Positions 1-10,200 of a stretch of 64,000 bases of DNA are shown piece by piece; within the stretch, counting starts at the first letter, position 1; each line of letters begins with the position of its first letter. The DNA comes from GCA-020344555 sp964548955 (GTDB lineage Bacteria > Planctomycetota > Phycisphaerae > UBA1845). The DNA lies in contig CAZJTP010000002.1 in assembly GCA_964548955.1 (NCBI GenBank), forward strand, positions 4,479-68,478, read 5' to 3'. The notes under the pieces were generated by a model. It searched no databases. It worked only from the letters and a program-made list of their open reading frames with translations, and was not told the DNA's origin. The translations under genes and the position numbers were made by a program.

Positions 1-481
1 ACCTGCGCAAGGAACATTGCAGGTGGGTTAGAGCAGCAGGTTTCTCCACTTGTTTGTACAGCGTGCGTACCCTGCCTGCAGCGCTTGCATAAGACCAACC
101 GCGAAAGTGACGCTTGACTTTCATGTCAGGAATAACACATCTCTGGCGAACAGTCGAAGTTATGCTTATAGGACGTTTCTTGTGGAGCCGAAGACTTTCG
201 CGCCCTAAAATTTGACGGCGAATGGAACGGATTACGGTAAGTGTGTTACCGGACCGGGCCTACCGCTTCATCTCCTCACGCCTGTACGTTTGGAACAAAC
301 GGCAGGCTTTTCGGGTTCGTGTATGGGGGATTGCGTGTACGCTTGTGACACGTAAGCACAGAAGGGCCGACCGGCTGCCGATGAATTGGCCACGGGAATC
401 TGCGTTTCCGCAGGCGGCAGATAGTTGACACCGACGGCTCCGCGCTGCGGGCGTCATTGGATGCGTTGGTCGGCAAGGCAC
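1..481. other. Left-edge region without a recognisable gene
   Basis: About 480 bases precede the first supported gene. The short overlapping frames here are arginine-rich or low-complexity, differ on every strand and show no domain or ribosome-binding site. The window may begin inside an intergenic region. I see no RNA gene or convincing terminator. Confidence 0.4.
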
Positions 482-1075
482 ATGCGCTCTTACAAGACCG
501 TCCTAACGACGGGGGAAGTTGCGAAGATCTGCAGTGTGGCACCGCGCACCGTATCGAAGTGGTTCGACGCGGGACACCTGCGAGGGTACCGGATACCCGG
601 CAGCAAGGATCGCCGTATTCCAGTCGAACATCTCGTACGCTTCATGCATGCTCACGGAATTCCACTCAACGGTCTGGACAGCGGAATCACGCGAGTCTTA
701 CTGCTCGACGCTGACGAGTCACTCCGCAAGGTCGTACGCGGCGCCTTTGCCAACGACAGCGCATACGAGGTGACGACGGCGGGCTCGGCGCTGGAAGCCG
801 GGGCGGCTGCGCAGGAAATCAGACCCCACGTCATCATTGTCGATATCACGCTTCCCGACATCACACCGGAAGTGGTCACGCGTTTCGTCCGTTCGCTTGC
901 CGGCCCGGAGTCAACCTGCCTGATCGGTGTCGCTCGCGGGCTGACGGATGCCAAGGGTCAGGCACTGCTACAGGCAGGATTCGACGGATACCTCAGCAAA
1001 CCCTTCGATGTTCGCTCGCTTATCCGGTTAATTGAACAAAAGACATCGACCGGCGTAACGCAGACAAATCCCTGA
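482..1075 (+). CDS. HTH (excisionase/MerR-like) plus response-regulator receiver protein
   Basis: A 197-residue two-domain regulator. Residues about 8-60 form a helix-turn-helix of the excisionase/MerR type (TTGEVAKICSVAPRTVSKW, then a wing with R-I-P). Residues about 70-185 are a receiver domain: acidic pair in LLLDADES, phospho-acceptor Asp in VIIVDITLPD, and the conserved Lys in YLSKPF. There is no output enzyme, so it probably binds DNA as an accessory factor responding to phosphorylation by a histidine kinase encoded elsewhere. The frame is open upstream to 425, but similarity begins at the ATG at 482, just before the HTH. No kinase lies in the window. This order, HTH first and receiver second, is the reverse of OmpR-type regulators. 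The target is unknown. Confidence 0.85.
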   Translation: MRSYKTVLTTGEVAKICSVAPRTVSKWFDAGHLRGYRIPGSKDRRIPVEHLVRFMHAHGIPLNGLDSGITRVLLLDADESLRKVVRGAFANDSAYEVTTAGSALEAGAAAQEIRPHVIIVDITLPDITPEVVTRFVRSLAGPESTCLIGVARGLTDAKGQALLQAGFDGYLSKPFDVRSLIRLIEQKTSTGVTQTNP

Positions 1076-1091
1076 TCCCCCTGCGCACGGC

Positions 1092-2006
1092 CTAGACGGC
1101 AAGCGAGGCGATCAGTCGCTCGGCGAAGTCCTGTTGTTCGAGGCATAACCGGGCGTCGGCGGCGTATTCAGGGCCGAATGCCAGTAACGCCTCACGGGCG
1201 GTGGCGAGCCACTTAATCGCTTCGTCGAGGATGGGCTTGGCAAGCCGGTCGCCGCATTCATGCAACGATTCGCCTTGCGCAAGCAGTGTGCGGCCGAGCT
1301 TGAGGTCGGCTTGTGCCGCGGTGACGGCAGTTATGTCGTGCTCTCTCCAGCAATCGCGGGCTTCCCTGGCGGCTGCCACGGCCTCATCATGCCGCCCGTC
1401 GTCGGTCAAGGATGTCGACAGATAGGTCCAGGCGATTGCCTGTTTGCGTGCCGGCTCGTCGGATGTTTTCCCGGCGATCTCGATCGCGATCCGGTACCAT
1501 CGCCGGGCGTCGTCGTACCGCCTTGCGACATCAGCGTCCAGACCGAGTTCGATCGCCGTCTCCCACAACTCGTCGAATGAACCATAGCGTTCGTGCAGAT
1601 CGTAAGCGGCCAGGTGGACCTTGTATGCGTCTTCCGGGCAATCGCGTCGCCGGTACAGCCGCCCGACGTGATGAAGCGCACAGGCGCCAAGCCGCAGCGA
1701 CTCAGGATCAAGGGTTTCCTCCCTACCCCAACCGGCAACGAACGCCAGAGAAAAAGCCTCGAGCAGCAGGACTTCGGCATTGGCGGAATCGGCCTGCTCG
1801 ACGGCAATAAGCCCGTGCAGAAGTATCTTCCATGCTCGATCGACGATCACAGACTCGGGGATTGCGGCGATGTGCTTTTCGGCGTCGGCGAGGCGATCGG
1901 ACTCAATCGCCGCAAGGGCAAGGACCGCCCGCTCATGATTCGGTTTCACGAAACCGACCGGGCGTGAATCGACCTGCAAGATGGTATCACCTGATGAATT
2001 ACTCAC
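1092..2006 (-). CDS. TPR-like hypothetical protein
   Basis: A 304-residue soluble protein, mostly helical, with A-x-x-H/Y-x-x-L pairs typical of tetratricopeptide repeats from about residue 100 to 270 (for example blocks at LRLGACALHHVGRLYRR, AIAWTYLSTSLTDDGRHDEA and ADLKLGRTLLAQGESL). No signal peptide or catalytic motif is visible. It starts with GTG, and the upstream gene's TAG stop overlaps that codon by one base (TAGTG), so translation is likely coupled to the thioredoxin-fold protein upstream. The role is unknown; TPR proteins usually mediate protein contacts. Confidence 0.7.
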   Translation of the reverse strand: MSNSSGDTILQVDSRPVGFVKPNHERAVLALAAIESDRLADAEKHIAAIPESVIVDRAWKILLHGLIAVEQADSANAEVLLLEAFSLAFVAGWGREETLDPESLRLGACALHHVGRLYRRRDCPEDAYKVHLAAYDLHERYGSFDELWETAIELGLDADVARRYDDARRWYRIAIEIAGKTSDEPARKQAIAWTYLSTSLTDDGRHDEAVAAAREARDCWREHDITAVTAAQADLKLGRTLLAQGESLHECGDRLAKPILDEAIKWLATAREALLAFGPEYAADARLCLEQQDFAERLIASLAV

Positions 2007-3934
2007 TATGACTCATCATCCATCATTACTTGTTCGACGCGTTTGAAGATCTCCTCGCGGCGAAGGTTGGTGGCAAGGATCTTGCCGTCCGGCCCGATCA
2101 GAAAGACGCGCGGTATCGCCCCGACACGGAACTGCTTGCGGGCGGTTTCGACGCCGCCGGCCCTTTCAAACACGTGATGCCACTTGAGCTTCGGGTCCCG
2201 TTTGAGAAAGCGAGTCAGCGTCGGCTTGTCGAAATCACGGCTGATACCGATCATCAGGAAGTCCCGGCGCGAGCCGAACCTCTCGTACACGGCGATCAGT
2301 TGCGGCATCTCCTCGATACACGGGGTGCACCAGGTCGCCCAGAAATCCAGCAGAACGGTCTTACCCTTCAGCTCGCGGAGAGTGAAGGTCTTGCCATCCA
2401 GCGTGGCGAAAGTGACATCCGGGACCGGATCGCCTATTTTGAGGCTGGAGCGAGCCCATCGGTCTTTCGTGTCCGGGGCCGGTGGCAGGATGAGCTCCAC
2501 CGTTTCGGTCGGACTCGCCTTGACCGTCTTTGCCACTTCACCATATCCACCGGCGACGGCAATAATCTCAAACTCGTCGGTGGGGGCATCGGTGATGGTG
2601 AACATTCCATTCTCGTTGCTCACAGCCCGCAGACCCAGCGTGGACCGGCCTCGCCACTGCGTCGCATCGACGTATGCGCGTGGGATCGACTTACCCTCGT
2701 TGTCCTTCACCACGCCGGTCAGTACCTCGCCTGCGGTGAGCGCAAAGTCGAGTCTGGCCGTCTTACCCGCCGTTACCTCCACGGTTTTCAGAGCCGGTGC
2801 GTAACCGGCACTGTGAATGGTGACAGTCGTGCGTCTGGGATTGACACCGGTAACCGTGTAGTTGCCCCGGTAGTCGGTCCAATCGCGCGGCGAGGAATAG
2901 GAGTAGTCATCACCGGTGATGATACGGGCGCCGTTGAGCGGTTGGCCGGTGATCGCGTCGGTCACCATGCCGGTGATGCGACCGGCGCGGATCATCACGA
3001 GCTTGTGTGTCGATTCGAGCTTGCGCTCCGGCGTCACGATCTCGTGATCGAATCCTTCGCTTGACACGAAGCCCTCGTGCGTCAGCCGCACGCCGAATAC
3101 GGCTGCGTCGAAGTGAACTCCGCGGAACGTGGAGGAGCCGTCCTCGCCGGTTACGACCGTTCGGAAGTCGTCGCGAGGCCGGTCGTAGCACTCGACCGTC
3201 ACGCCGGCGATCGGTTTCCCCGAGTCGTCAACCGCGTTGATATGAACGACCCGTTCGGGCTTGACCGACACGATGATCTCACCGAAATCCTCCATCCGGG
3301 CGACCGGCTGGCGCTGGCGGCCGTAGCCTTTTGCCTCAACGATCAACTCACCGCTGCCGGGAAACACGCCTTTGATGGTGAACCGACCTTGATCGTCCGT
3401 CTTCTGTCGCCAATCCGTGTATCGGGCCTCGAGTGTGACCGGCGCGTCCGCCACCGGCTTATCGGTGAGGGCGTCGACGACGCGTCCGATGAGAACCAGC
3501 TTGCCCGTAAGGACCTCGGCGAGGTACGGTGGGAACTCATCGTCGCCGACGTGGAGTTCGCGGGTCAGATCGGCATAGAGCGGCTTGGAAAACGTAACAA
3601 CGATGTCGCCGCGGATCGGTTCTTTTACTCTTATCACGAAGTCACCGAGCTTGTCCGTTGTCGTCGTTGCGATGATATCACCCGGACCGCCACCGTCGAT
3701 CTTCCGGCGGGCCGTAATGCTGACACCCTCCTGACCGGCGCCAATGTGATCAGTGACCTGGCCCTCGACGAGCACGAACGCTTCTGCGTCCTGCTTTGAT
3801 TCCGCGGGCGTCGTAGATACGTCTTTCGGTTGTGCGGATTTGACCTCCGGTTGAGCCGCCGAGACGATTGATCCATCGATTGACAACGCAGACAACGCAA
3901 GGGCTACAAATGGCAAGATCCGGTGTACGCGCAT
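2006..3934 (-). CDS. Secreted carboxypeptidase-regulatory-like repeats fused to TlpA-type thioredoxin
   Basis: A 642-residue exported protein. The start is the ATG at 3934, which opens a signal peptide (MRVHRILPFVALALSALS); the open frame continues upstream, but a likely promoter at 4068-4076 would place transcription start inside it. Residues about 45-475 hold four or five beta-sandwich repeats of the carboxypeptidase regulatory type (G-x-V-x-D-x-x-x-x-P-V/I-x-x-A). Residues about 500-640 form an AhpC/TSA-TlpA thioredoxin fold with the redox motif WATWCTPCIEEMP. It probably acts outside the cytoplasmic membrane, reducing or isomerising disulfides or haem-binding cysteines, with the repeats providing surface or matrix contacts. 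It leads a two-gene unit with the TPR gene. The substrate is unknown. Confidence 0.85.
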   Translation of the reverse strand: MRVHRILPFVALALSALSIDGSIVSAAQPEVKSAQPKDVSTTPAESKQDAEAFVLVEGQVTDHIGAGQEGVSITARRKIDGGGPGDIIATTTTDKLGDFVIRVKEPIRGDIVVTFSKPLYADLTRELHVGDDEFPPYLAEVLTGKLVLIGRVVDALTDKPVADAPVTLEARYTDWRQKTDDQGRFTIKGVFPGSGELIVEAKGYGRQRQPVARMEDFGEIIVSVKPERVVHINAVDDSGKPIAGVTVECYDRPRDDFRTVVTGEDGSSTFRGVHFDAAVFGVRLTHEGFVSSEGFDHEIVTPERKLESTHKLVMIRAGRITGMVTDAITGQPLNGARIITGDDYSYSSPRDWTDYRGNYTVTGVNPRRTTVTIHSAGYAPALKTVEVTAGKTARLDFALTAGEVLTGVVKDNEGKSIPRAYVDATQWRGRSTLGLRAVSNENGMFTITDAPTDEFEIIAVAGGYGEVAKTVKASPTETVELILPPAPDTKDRWARSSLKIGDPVPDVTFATLDGKTFTLRELKGKTVLLDFWATWCTPCIEEMPQLIAVYERFGSRRDFLMIGISRDFDKPTLTRFLKRDPKLKWHHVFERAGGVETARKQFRVGAIPRVFLIGPDGKILATNLRREEIFKRVEQVMMDDES

Positions 3935-4067
3935 CAGGAGATCCTGCACAGGGAGGCATAACTTTACGACTCTCCGCGCGTCCCAATGGGTGAACACGGT
4001 GTGCATGGGGCAAGGCTCCCGGGATTGTGCATGACCGGAACATCCCAAGGTCCGATCGGCCGCCCAC

Positions 4068-4076
4068 ATTATAGCA
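4068..4076 (-). promoter_or_regulatory. Extended -10 promoter for the TlpA-fusion gene
   Basis: On the minus strand the sequence reads TGCTATAAT, a perfect extended -10 element (TG-n-TATAAT). Transcription would begin near 4061 and leave a leader of about 125 bases before the ATG at 3934. No good -35 box is seen, which extended -10 promoters do not need. Confidence 0.6.
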
Positions 4077-4408
4077 GGTAGATGGGCTCAGGCGGCATCA
4101 TGACGGACGCGCGTCGGAAGTTGTCAAATGTTGTGTGACGATCGGGCGAAGAGAAAAAGACAAGCTGCGGATTGGAAATCATACCGGGCCGCGGATCCGA
4201 GCCCCAAGCGGAAGCGCGGGGTTCTAATCGCAAATCCCGGTTTTAACCCGTCGCTCGCGCTCCGGGCTCTGTTCAAGAGTCCACCCACAATCGTGACGCT
4301 CACCACCGGGCGTTGAATCCGGGTGAGTTTGTCTCGCATCGCGTGAGAGGGTAGCATACATATGGTCGTCAGCAACCCGTGCAGCGGTATTTACGCGGAG
4401 GTGGCACG
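4077..4408. other. Intergenic region with a family D palindromic repeat
   Basis: Divergent spacer of about 330 bases. The only clear structure is the repeat at 4194-4270. The promoter for the downstream plus-strand cluster should be here, but I cannot place it. Confidence 0.5.
4194..4270. repeat. Family D palindromic repeat pair
   Basis: Contains GAGCCCCAAGCGGAAGCG followed about 40 bases later by an inverted partner (GTCGCTCGCGCTCCGGGCTC). The same two-part unit recurs at 32041-32118 and partly at 31811-31872 and 23047-23072. Confidence 0.75.
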
Positions 4409-6175
4409 ATGACACAGCTCGAACGGCAAATCCACATAGCCCAGCATCGACTCTGGCTGAATCGATGGTTTCATACGGTTTCCGTGCTTGTGGCTGTTGC
4501 GGCGGGCATTTTCGCCGTCGTGGTGTTGATCCAGCGTCTGTTTGATATGCCTATCCCGCTGTTCTGGATCGGGATCGCTCTGGCGGTCGGTGTAGCGGCC
4601 GGGTCGGTGATTTGGACGATTATCGGTCGGGAGGATGCGGCTTTTGCGGCAGCGAAACTGGATGAGGCGGCCGGACTTTACGAGCGGCTTAGCAGCGGAC
4701 AGTATTGCGTGGGCGAGAACGATCCGTTTGCCAAGGCCGTCGTCGCCGATGCGGAGCGCGTGAGCGGTTCGCTTTCCGCTCGTCGACACATTCGCCTGAC
4801 GACGCCGCAGCCCGTCACGTGGAGTGCCGCGTCGATCATTGTCGCGGCGCTGATGTTTCTGGTGTCTCCGGGACTGCTCAAGCCGACCGAGGCGAAACAG
4901 GCTGACGAGCGAGCGGTGGAGCTGGAGCAGACGAAGATTGCCGTCAAGCGGGAAATGGACGCCGTCCAGAGGATGGCGGAAACCAGCCCGGTGCTGGAGG
5001 ATCTGAAAGAGCAACTCGACGGCGGTGATCGGAAGTTGGGCGGTCAGCTCCAAAGGCCGTCGGACATCCGCCATGAGGCCATCAAGAAGATCGACAAACT
5101 GGCCGACGCCGTCAAGCAGAAGCGAGAAAGCGACAGGTATGAGTCGACCAGGGAAATGCGCAAGATGCTGCGCGGCCTGAAGGTGCCCCAGTCCTCCAAT
5201 GCACCAACGCAGAAGTTGAGCAAGGCTCTTCAGAAAAGTGACTTCAAGACCGCGAAACAGGAGATTCAGGCGCTGCGTGAGCAACTCGCGACGCTCAAGT
5301 CCAAAGAAGACAGGAAGATGGTCGCAAAAATCAGTAAACAGCTCGACGACATCTCCAAACAGCTCGAAAAGATCGCCAGGAATGAGAATCTCGCCCAGAA
5401 GCTGCAACAAGCTGGTATCGAGAAGGAGGATGTGGACCGCCTGCTCGAACACCTGAAAAAGGAGGACCTGGATCAGCTCAAAAAGCAGCTTGAAGAAAAG
5501 GGAATGAGCCAACGGCAGATCGAAAAGCTGGCCAAGCAACTGCAGCAACGGCAACGCGCCGGTGCCATGGCAAAGACACTAGCCCAATCCATTAAGCAAG
5601 GTTGCCGGTGCAACAGCCCCGGGCAGATGGGTGAAGCGCTTGCGGGGCTGGCCGTGGCGGCGGACCAGTTGGGCGAGCTTGAACTGCTTGAACAGGAGAT
5701 GAACCAGCTCGACACGGTGCTGGCTGACTTACAGAGCACTAGGAACGGCATTGGCTGCCGTCGATACGGGCCGGGCTGCGGCGAAAACGGACCGGGGGCC
5801 GGCATGGGAAAGTTGGGCCAGGGACGCGGCGGACTCGCCCCGGAGCAGCAGACCGCCGTCGACTTCAAGACTGAGCGCGGCAAAGTTCACACCGGGAAAG
5901 GGGCGATCATCGGGCAGTTCCTTTTCGATGGTGAGCAGGTGAAGGGCGAGGTCACGTCGAGCATCAACGAGGTCGTCTCGGCCGCCGAGCACGACGCCAG
6001 CGATCGGATAAACCGCAACCGGATCCCTCGTCAATACCACAAAGCGGTCAAGACCTACTTCTCCAACGTGCAGCGATCCATCAAGGACGCCAAGTTCACA
6101 GAACCGAAGGCAACCGACGGCGACAGCGCAGACGAGTCCGTCGACCAGACCCACGATGACGAGGGAAAGGATTGA
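4409..6175 (+). CDS. Membrane protein with long coiled coil, first gene of the vWA/MoxR cluster
   Basis: A 588-residue protein. The ATG at 4409 has a good ribosome-binding site (GGAGGTGGCACG). Two hydrophobic helices near residues 25-75 and a third near 130-150 anchor it. The rest is extremely rich in K, E, Q and R with heptad-like spacing (about 165-400), then a Gly/Cys-rich stretch (about 420-495: CRCNSPGQ, IGCRRYGPGCGENGPG) and a final folded segment. This arrangement, like DUF4175-type proteins, commonly accompanies vWA/BatA and MoxR genes in planctomycetes. The stop is 5 bases from the next open frame. It may be a periplasmic or cytoplasmic scaffold for the vWA proteins; the function is unproven. 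Confidence 0.75.
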   Translation: MTQLERQIHIAQHRLWLNRWFHTVSVLVAVAAGIFAVVVLIQRLFDMPIPLFWIGIALAVGVAAGSVIWTIIGREDAAFAAAKLDEAAGLYERLSSGQYCVGENDPFAKAVVADAERVSGSLSARRHIRLTTPQPVTWSAASIIVAALMFLVSPGLLKPTEAKQADERAVELEQTKIAVKREMDAVQRMAETSPVLEDLKEQLDGGDRKLGGQLQRPSDIRHEAIKKIDKLADAVKQKRESDRYESTREMRKMLRGLKVPQSSNAPTQKLSKALQKSDFKTAKQEIQALREQLATLKSKEDRKMVAKISKQLDDISKQLEKIARNENLAQKLQQAGIEKEDVDRLLEHLKKEDLDQLKKQLEEKGMSQRQIEKLAKQLQQRQRAGAMAKTLAQSIKQGCRCNSPGQMGEALAGLAVAADQLGELELLEQEMNQLDTVLADLQSTRNGIGCRRYGPGCGENGPGAGMGKLGQGRGGLAPEQQTAVDFKTERGKVHTGKGAIIGQFLFDGEQVKGEVTSSINEVVSAAEHDASDRINRNRIPRQYHKAVKTYFSNVQRSIKDAKFTEPKATDGDSADESVDQTHDDEGKD

Positions 6176-6179
6176 ATGA

Positions 6180-7241
6180 GTGCGGGAGACGACTCAAAAG
6201 AGTCGAGACTTTTGGACCGCGTGGAGATCCGTGCGGGCTAAAGCCTGCAGCTCGCCTATTGTCACCTCCGTTACCGGTGATTCTTTGAAAGCCCGATCTC
6301 ACTCTAGACGTCACCATTCGCGTGCACGAGTCGGCGTCCGTTCGGTTCTGCTGTCGGCCTTGATGAGCTTGGTTGCGGGGTGCGAGCCGCCGCCGATGAC
6401 GCCGAACGGCGTGATCGGTGTTTTCGGCGGCGTTGGTCTGGGGCCGGGTGCGTTCAGCTATCCCCGGGCCGTCGCTGCTGAATCCGGCGGATCGGTGTTC
6501 ATCGTGGATAAAACCGCGCGTGTGCAGCGATTCGCCGTTGATGGCACGTTCGAGACATTCTGGCGCATGCCGGAGAAGGCCCAGGGCAAGCCGGTCGGAC
6601 TGACCGTGCATCCCGATGGGCGGATCTTCGTCGCCGACACCCACTACCACCGCGTAATGATCTTCGACCGCGATGGCAAGCCTCTCGGTTCGTTCGGCTG
6701 CAAGGGCACCGGTGACGGCGAGTTTATGCTGCCGACGGACGTGGCCGTCGACGCCGAAGGTTTCCTTTATGTGAGCGAGTACCAGGGCAACGACCGGATC
6801 ACGAAGTGGTCGCCGGATCTTGCGTTCGTGTCGGCGATGGGTGAGGATCCGATCAAGGGCAAGCGTCTGAGCCGCCCCGCGGGTGTCGACATTGATGACG
6901 AGCAGACACTTTGGATCGCGGACGCCTGCAACCATCGGATCGTGAGGCTCTCGCTCGACGGCGAGCCGGTCACGACGTTCGGTCGGTTCGGCGACGGGCC
7001 GGGTGAGCTTCGTTATCCCTATGACATTGATGTGTCACCGGACGGCACGATCATGGTCTGCGAGTACGAGGGGAACCGCCTGCAGTGGTTTTCCAAGGAC
7101 GGTCGATCCCTGCGCATATGGGGCAGCAGCGGCCGCGGACCGGGCGAGCTGTTTGCCCCGTGGGGTGCCGCTTTCGGGCCCGGCGGGAACGTGTACGTCG
7201 TGGATTCGCTCAACAGCCGCGTGCAGATCATCAGACCATGA
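6180..7241 (+). CDS. NHL-repeat beta-propeller lipoprotein
   Basis: A lipoprotein signal (SVLLSALMSLVAGC, lipobox V-A-G-C) is followed by about six NHL blades, each with G-x-x-V-x-P/D-G-x-x-F/Y-V-A-D-x-x-x-x-R-V/I-x-x-F. It is likely an outer- or inner-membrane-anchored propeller that binds protein or ligand. The start is doubtful. The open frame begins at GTG 6180, but the first 35 codons run through a palindromic repeat (6228-6254) and look non-native; TTG 6285 would give a normal basic n-region. Its stop overlaps the next ATG (ATGA), so it is coupled to the large vWA protein. Confidence 0.85.
   Translation: MRETTQKSRDFWTAWRSVRAKACSSPIVTSVTGDSLKARSHSRRHHSRARVGVRSVLLSALMSLVAGCEPPPMTPNGVIGVFGGVGLGPGAFSYPRAVAAESGGSVFIVDKTARVQRFAVDGTFETFWRMPEKAQGKPVGLTVHPDGRIFVADTHYHRVMIFDRDGKPLGSFGCKGTGDGEFMLPTDVAVDAEGFLYVSEYQGNDRITKWSPDLAFVSAMGEDPIKGKRLSRPAGVDIDDEQTLWIADACNHRIVRLSLDGEPVTTFGRFGDGPGELRYPYDIDVSPDGTIMVCEYEGNRLQWFSKDGRSLRIWGSSGRGPGELFAPWGAAFGPGGNVYVVDSLNSRVQIIRP
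6228..6254. repeat. Family A palindromic repeat
   Basis: Degenerate copy of the GCGGGCTTNAAGCCCGC palindrome (here GTGCGGGCTAAAGCCTGCAG), at the extreme 5' end of the NHL open frame. Confidence 0.65.
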
Positions 7242-10200
7242 CAATCGTCGCGATCGTGCTTCCGTTTGACTTTGATCAGCCCGCATGGTTGTGGCTGTGC
7301 CTGCTGGTGCCGGTGCTCGTTTTCGCATCGCTTCGGAGTCTTGCGGGGCTCGACCCGGTGCGGCGGGTTCTGGCGCTGGTCGTTCGCAGCCTGCTGGTGA
7401 TCCTGATTGCCTGCTGCCTGGCCAGGATCGAGCGTGTGCAGCGTAACGACGACCTGACGGTCATCTTCCTGATGGACAGGTCGCACAGCGTTGAGGCCAT
7501 GCAGGAGTACCAGGAAGAGTACATCCGTCAGGTGAGCGACGGCCTGCCTCCCGATGACCGTGTCGGTGTGATTGACTTTGCCCGCGACGCGCACCTTGAA
7601 CAGTTGCCCATGCGCGGCGGATACTTCGTACCGCCGGGCCGGCTGCCCATCATGCCGAACATGGATCGCACGAACGTCGCATCGGCCTTGCGGTTGGCGA
7701 TGGCGATGTTCCCGCACGACACGGCCAAGCGCATCGTCCTGATGTCCGACGGGAACGACAACATGGGTGATCTGCTGACCGAGGCGCGGCGGGCGAAGGC
7801 GGACGGCGTACCCGTCGACGTCGTGCCTCTATGGTACACCCGCCCCAACGAGGTCTACTTCGATCGGATGATCGCACCCACGCACGCCGAGCCGGGTGAG
7901 CAGGTGCCGATCCGCATGATCCTCCATACCGACAAACGCGTCTCGGGCACGATCTCAATCTATCAGAACGGACGGCTTGTCGACCTTCCCGAGGAGCATG
8001 CGCAGATCGACCTGAAGCGGGGAAACAACACGTTCTTCATCAAACTCCCCGTCCACGGCGCCGGTGCGCACACGTTTGAGGCCGTCTTCCGCCCTGACGA
8101 CGACTCGATGGACGCAACCGCGCTGAACAACACGGCGACTGCATTCTCGTTCGTGTCCGGCAAGAGCCGCGCGCTTCTGATCAGCGCCGATCCGCGGTTC
8201 GACCTCCCCCTGTATGACGCGCTTCGCAGCGAGAACGTCAACGTTGATATGAAGTCAACGTCGCAGCTTGGTGAGTTCGGGCTTTTACAGATGATGACGT
8301 ATTCGACCATCATCCTGGCCAACATACCGGCCGCCACCTTCACCGACCAGCAGCAGCGAGAGCTCGCGACGTACGTCAAAGACATGGGGAGCGGGCTGAT
8401 CATGCTGGGCGGGGACGAGGGATTCGGCGCCGGCGGCTGGATCGGGAGCCCCATCGAGGAGGTGATGCCCGTATCGTTCGAGATTAAGCACAAACGTGTG
8501 ATCCCGCGCGGTGCGCTGGTGCTGATCATGCATAGCTGCGAGATACCCCGCGGTAACTACTGGGGAAAGGAGATGGCGAAAAAGAGCGTCGATACGATCA
8601 GCTCGAAAGATTATATCGGCGTCCTTGCCTACACCTACTCACCCGGCGGTGAGAACTGGGAGGTGCCCCTCGACCTCAACTCGAACAAGGCGGCGGTTAA
8701 GGCCAGAATTGAGAGGATGCAGATCGGCGACATGCCGGACTTCGGTCAGACCATGCAGATGGCCTACGAGGAGCTGACGACCGGGCGCGGCCGCGACGCC
8801 GCCCAGAAACATGTGATCATCATGAGCGACGGCGACGCGCAGGGCCCGTCGCGGAGGCTGCTTGCCAACTACAAGAGCGCGAAGATCACCGTCTCCACCA
8901 TCGCGATCGGATGGGGCGCGCACGTGATGGAGCGGACGATGCGTATGATTGCGACCGCAACCGGCGGCAAGTATTACGCGGCCCGCAACCCGCGGATGCT
9001 CCCACAGATCTTCGTCAAGGAATCGAAGGTCGTCCGTCGTCCGCTGATCATCGAAGAGAGGATCAAGCCCCAGATTCTGCACGCCCAAAGCGATTTACTG
9101 ATCGGCGTGGATCCGACGGAGTTGCTGCCGCCGCTTGAGGGTATGGTGCTGACGTCGCCCAAAGAGAGTCCCAACGTCATCGTCCCCATCGTCCGTGTTA
9201 CCAACGACGGTGAGGACCCGTTGCTGGCCCACTGGCAGTACGAGCTGGGCAAGACGGTTGCGTTTACGAGCGGGTATTGGACTGTGTGGGGCGAGAGCTG
9301 GATGCAGTGGCCTAAGTTCGCGAAGCTCTGGGCGCAGATCGTTCGCTGGACGATGCGGCAGGATACGCCCGCGAATTTCGACACCTATACCAAGGTCGAA
9401 GGCAATCGCGGGCGGATCGTCGTCGACGCGCTGGACAAGGACGCGAGCTACCTCAACCTGCTGCAACTGCGAGCGAACGTCATCGGCCCCGACAAAACCG
9501 CGATACCCGTTCAGTTCACGCAGACGGGACCGGGGCACTATGAAGCCGAGTTCCCGATCGAACAAGCCGGTCAGTACCTCGCCAACGCTCACATCTACAG
9601 CGCGGATGGTAGAAGCCTTGGAACGATTCGGACGGGGTTGTCGGCGCCGTTCTCACCCGAGTATCGCGACCTTGAGCCCAACGAAACCATTCTGCGACAG
9701 GTGGCTGACATCACCGGCGGGCGCTGGTTGGATGTCGAGCCGGAAGATGCCGACATCTTCAGCCACGATCTGCCGCCGACCGAAGCGAAGCGGTCGGCAT
9801 GGGAGTGGGTGGTCGCGTGGCTGCTTCTGCCGGTGTTTCTGCTCGATGTGGCTGTCAGGCGTTTGGCAAGTTGGCTGGCACTGTCCATCGTGGTGGAGGT
9901 CTTGATCCTCGTGGTGTTACTGTTCGGTCTGGATATGCGGGTGGCTCCGTGGTGGGGGATTCTCGGCGTTTTCCTGCTTGCGGAGCTGATCGGTTGGACC
10001 ATCCGTTTTCGGTACATAGGCCCACTGTTTGACTTTATGACCCATACAGTCACCGTGCTGGGGCAGACAGGTGACCGTAGTGCCGCTGCACTCGAGAAGC
10101 TCAAGAGTACGCGCGAGCGGGTTCGCGACAGCCTCAAAACGGATTTGGAGGAGGCGGAGAAACGTTTGGAAGACGAACCCACCCCTCTGACCCGGACGAC